Shown here piece by piece: positions 60,561 through 64,000 of a DNA stretch of 64,000 bases; within the stretch, counting starts at the first letter, position 1; each line of letters opens with the position of its first letter. Source of the stretch: Tenebrio molitor (Eukaryota > Arthropoda > Insecta > Coleoptera > Tenebrionidae); assembly GCF_963966145.1 (NCBI RefSeq), contig NC_091052.1, positions 14,632,001-14,696,000 on the forward strand, written 5' to 3'. A program made the translations under genes and the position numbers. The notes under the pieces are model-generated. The model was not told where the DNA came from and made no database searches. It worked only from the letters and a program-made list of their open reading frames with translations.

Positions 60561-61242
60561 AATGAAGAGATAATTTTGATTGGATATTAAAGAATTTTGA
60601 AACTTTTTGAAAATTCGAAAAAAGTATTTTTAATTTTTTTGGGTCCAAACGGGGTCGTTTTTGAGTATTTTCTCTAAAGAATTGAAAATGTACCTAATTT
60701 GTGGCAACGTGGAAAGCTCCATTTTTCAAACTTTCTCGCTTTTGTGGTTGTTAAGTGATGTGTAAGTGGCTGGGGGTTGCGCTAAGTGCTGCGTTGCGCT
60801 AAGATCTGTGAACACATCCTAAGCCCAAGTTGATTTCTCTGCAGGCTGAGCTTAACTCAGTCAACTTCACACTTTTTTTAACAAGTTTTAACATACAGAG
60901 TGTCCAAAAATAATATTTTATAATTTAATCAAAAATGACAATTTCTATATTTTTCTGAACGGTAAAATTTTTATTCGGTGTCGGTGTTAGACTCACATGT
61001 AGGACTAGTCATGTTCTATTTTTTGAAGAATGAAAAATTTTATTCAAAAATTTGTTGGACAGCTGAGTCATCACAGAAACAATCATTGGAAATTTGAAAC
61101 GAATTCAAAAAGAGAAAAGCATATATTTTTTTTTTGGTTTTAAGAAAACCAAAAAAAGAAAGAGATCTAAATGTAAGTTTGTTGCTACATTTATGATGTT
61201 CTGAAAAAATTAATGACTGACAGGAATGAGAGTCAGAACGTG
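60561..61242. other. AT-rich DNA with a solo transposon-like end
   Basis: CATACAGAGTGTCCAAAAATAA near 60893 resembles a mariner-type terminus without a visible partner. GTTGCGCTAAGTGCTGCGTTGCGCTAAG near 60777 is a small local duplication. No gene seen. Confidence 0.4.
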
Positions 61243-61456
61243 TTGGATTCTATCATGGGCTGTGGCCTTGGAAATATCTGCGCGAAGGCGGAGCAGTAAA
61301 CCAGTGAAAAATCTATAAATGAAAACTGAAAACGTCGACTACTTTCAAATTCAAATACGTAGAAATGACGAGAGAGAGACGAAACTAATGTAACGAAGGA
61401 CTATGTTTTCCGGTCGGTTTGTGCAGATATGACTCATAGCCCATGAGATAATCCAA
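61243..61456. mobile_element. MITE family 2, copy B (214 bp)
   Basis: Matches 37225-37399 end to end, with a ~35-39-base insertion near the right end (containing ATGTTTTCCGGTCGG) that copy A lacks. The inverted ends extend three bases further here: GTGTTGGATT at 61240 against AATCCAACAC ending 61459. Copy B is the fuller member of the family. Confidence 0.87.
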
Positions 61457-61459
61457 CAC

Positions 61460-63600
61460 CTCTGCATCTATTGCAGTATGGGGAGAAGCCTCGTTTTTTA
61501 AGAATTAATTGTTCTGGAGTCATTTTTTCAAAGAGAAAATCCACATTTTGAGTTCTTCGGAACAAAATTTAATATTTATGGAGTCCAAAAAAAATATAGA
61601 ACATTTTGTTTTCTACCCAAAATTGAAATTTTTCCCACAATTCATGTTTTCCAAAAGCGATCCGAATCATAACTTTGCAAGTATGTTTTGTGTCTTTTAT
61701 TGTTATCGATTGATCGACTATCCAAGGTAATCTGAAACCGTGTCGTTAATTATTATTTGCCAGGTAACATTGTCGTCATTAATTTTGTGGCAAAAAAGCT
61801 CGTTAAGGAGCCTCGGGGCAACTCCTAAACAGCGATAACAACAATAAAAAAAATTGAGGGACGAGCAAACAGTCGAGTTATTTTAAATAAAACAAATTTA
61901 TCAATAACCGAGTAGTAAATTAACTCTGGCTCGATTTGAAAATTAAATTTAGCGTTAATTTAATTTATGGCGTCATACTGCACATCATTTATTGATTGGT
62001 GTGTTGTGTATTTTGCGCATGTCAATTTAGTTGGAAAAAAATCCACCTTGTAAACTATGGCCGTTCGAAAAACGGCAGATTGGAGGAAGATGGCGCGTCG
62101 GTGCGTTCGGAGATAACTTTTCCTGTTAATCTGTCCATAGCTCTGATTGCTTCATTATCTTTGCATCCCACACCGGTGCCAATTAAGCACTGGCGTGAAA
62201 TGCTATCAAAATTAATGTTCGTGTGTAACAGAGCACTGAACTAGGTGTGTTTTGAACACATCTCAGTTATCAGATTTTGACACTTTGCAAGCGGGACACT
62301 AATTCGCGTCCTAGGGAGTCCTGGAGGAGGGTACCGATAAGATAAACGGATGAGCGATGGTCCCTCTCGGAAAAAAGTCCTTCCGGGGGGGCGATCACAC
62401 GAAAATGCAAGAAAGATCGAATGCAGAAAAGTCTCTCCGACATAAATATCTCCGTGTTTATTCAGCGTTTTCTTTATTTGCACTTCCTTCGCTAATGCAA
62501 CCGGGCATGAGGGCAATTCGTTACACAGTTCCTTTGCTTCGTTTCTAGTAAATTAAGTAAACAGTGGAGCTGCGGAAAGTCGCTTAATTGCGTCCAATTA
62601 AGACGGCACACATGCAGAAAAAAAATTGGCCGAAAGGCAATTCTTGCGAATAAGTTACGAAACACGGCGGCTCCAATGATTTAGGGAAGTTAGAAGTCGC
62701 GCTCGACTGTAATGGTGTTCCATCGATTTTACATTAGGGGTTTCTTTGTACATTATACTTTATACAATCTAAAGTTGGATATGCACCCGGTTGGAGAGTT
62801 ATGTCCCTAAAAAACTCGGAAACTTCGGAGATGGAGAGCGGGAAAAAAACAGATAATGGGAAATAAATTTGCAGGAGTTCGTGTTGTGATATTTTTCACA
62901 TTATAATTAGGTGGGGGATATTCTTGCACAGGGCGAATATTGAACTCGCGCTAATATATTATGTCAATTAGGGCGGGGCGAGCAAGGCGATGGAATTTTT
63001 ATTCACTGTCGCTGATAGACTCGCACAGCGCTCAAACATATTCCAACAACTAATTCAATCACTTCAATGGATTTTTCTCGTCCTGCATTTTTATACAAAG
63101 TCTGAAAAGCTTATTTTTTCAAAATTTAGTAAAAAAAGATAAAGATATTTTACGAGGAACAATAAAGAAAACCAGGACGCCTTTGATGTAAATAACTGTT
63201 ACGTAAGTTTGTTATTATTGCTGTACCGTTAAATTTTATCATTCCTTGACCTTGAAGAACCAACTGACAGGACATCAAGACACCCAAAAAATAAACAAAT
63301 GTATGTAACTATGCCTAGGACGCTTATTTCGTATTTTCCAATACCATTTCATCGACAGCGCACTCACCTAATTTTTTTTTAAATAATGATTTGTTAAAAC
63401 CAAAGTCGGTGTTAAATTAATTAATTGCTCACTTGCGTAGGTATGGCATTTAAATTTATTCACCATCTAATAAAACAAACGCGACAACGCCTTATTAATT
63501 ATTTATCAATTATTCAAAGCCGACTATGATCAGAAATAGCAAAGACATAGAACAATTTGCTGACTCATACCTACCTACCACTGCGTCATATTAATTTGTA
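61460..63600. other. Mixed unique DNA, GC-richer at 62.0-62.9 kb
   Basis: No exon supported. Frames at 61996-62548 overlap on both strands. AAGATGGCGCG near 62086 is a Pho/YY1-like core. The remainder is AT-rich. Confidence 0.35.
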
Positions 63601-63620
63601 TTTTTTATGAAACTCCACGC

Positions 63621-63990
63621 TGTAGAGAAAAATTAAGACAAACGAGAGCTTGAAAATTAGATCAATTTCTTTGGACCAGAGAGACTCACTAGGGGCTAGG
63701 TGTGGAGATTAAGGGGGCGTTCCAAAATTTTGCACCAACATTTTGGGCAGCAGCAGAAAGAGAACTTGTATGAGCTAATAAGGAGCCACGGGAATGGAAA
63801 AATAAAGACAATCAAAGAGTTTGAAAAATTAGGTCGATATTTTTGGACCAGAAAGACACACTAGGGGCTAGATCTGGCGAGTAAGATTCAAAATTTCGCA
63901 ACCGACATTGGACAGAAAGACAGAATCTCACAAGACTATAAAAAATGTCGGTGTTGGCATTTTGAGTCGAAATGATGAACATAAGTTTTT
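63621..63990. repeat. Tandem duplication, ~171-bp unit, running to the window end
   Basis: TTTGGACCAGAGAGACTCACTAGGGGCTAG near 63671-63700 recurs as TTTGGACCAGAAAGACACACTAGGGGCTAG near 63842-63871, and the preceding AGACAA..GAGAG.TTGAAAA block is also repeated. The unit boundary is near 63621 and 63794. Further copies may lie beyond the window. Confidence 0.75.
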
Positions 63991-64000
63991 CACGAAATCA

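Noticed and set aside
61996..62244. 82-codon plus-strand frame that looks fairly protein-like
   Set aside because: Begins at TTG, not ATG, with no acceptor at its start and no recognised family.
1..64000. tRNA, rRNA, CRISPR arrays and bacterial operons
   Set aside because: No B-box-like GGTTCRANYCC with paired arms, no rRNA-like text, no regularly spaced short direct repeats with unique spacers, and no Shine-Dalgarno-led gene series.

Overview
This window looks like insect nuclear DNA, most likely from a beetle. It is AT-rich and has no operons, no tRNA or rRNA genes and no long open frames. It carries several TIR-bounded non-autonomous DNA transposons, two fragments of a non-LTR retrotransposon, and a short interstitial run of TCAGG, the telomere repeat used by many beetles. 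The species call is inference, because no protein long enough to place the genome was found.

Coding content is very low. The best exon candidates are: (1) a plus-strand terminal exon at 15076-15192, followed by about 0.9 kb that reads like a 3' UTR and an AATAAA signal; (2) a minus-strand terminal exon at 42392-42496 with a strong acceptor, a stop and AATAAA 62 bases further on, whose first codons resemble the end of a TIL-type protease-inhibitor domain; (3) an Inr+DPE promoter and first exon at 45830-45986 with a strong donor; (4) a 67-nt internal exon at 55316-55382 that would join that first exon in frame; (5) weaker candidates at 26179, 43701-43903 and 59399. Most of the window is best read as intergenic or long-intron DNA of a regulatory locus.

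Two textures alternate. GC-richer unique islands (about 2.2-3.5, 4.3-11.1, 12.1-13.2, 14.8-17.0, 18.0-19.4, 21.4-22.2, 24.4-26.4, 27.6-28.5, 29.5-31.5, 34.1-35.9, 38.1-39.3, 42.4-43.9, 45.4-46.2, 48.1-49.2, 50.9-52.2, 53.0-54.0, 54.7-56.1 and 57.8-60.5 kb) repeatedly contain YCATAAA/TTTATGR words and look like conserved regulatory DNA. Between them lie AT-rich, often strand-biased purine or pyrimidine stretches, which are decayed tandem arrays with units of about 138, 150, 171, 180, 280, 310/622, 332, 335, 350 and 432 bp.

Mobile DNA: two related 5' LINE fragments (13498-14107 and 19517-20594) share both outer ends; two copies of a ~340-bp MITE lie at 41647 and 47597; two copies of a 175-214-bp MITE lie at 37225 and 61243; and one 663-bp Tc1/mariner-type MITE with TA duplication lies at 56908-57570. 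Other notable structures are a pre-miRNA-like hairpin at 14907-14982, a perfect 20-bp palindrome at 58670-58689, and a duplicated island segment at 49.0 and 50.4 kb.
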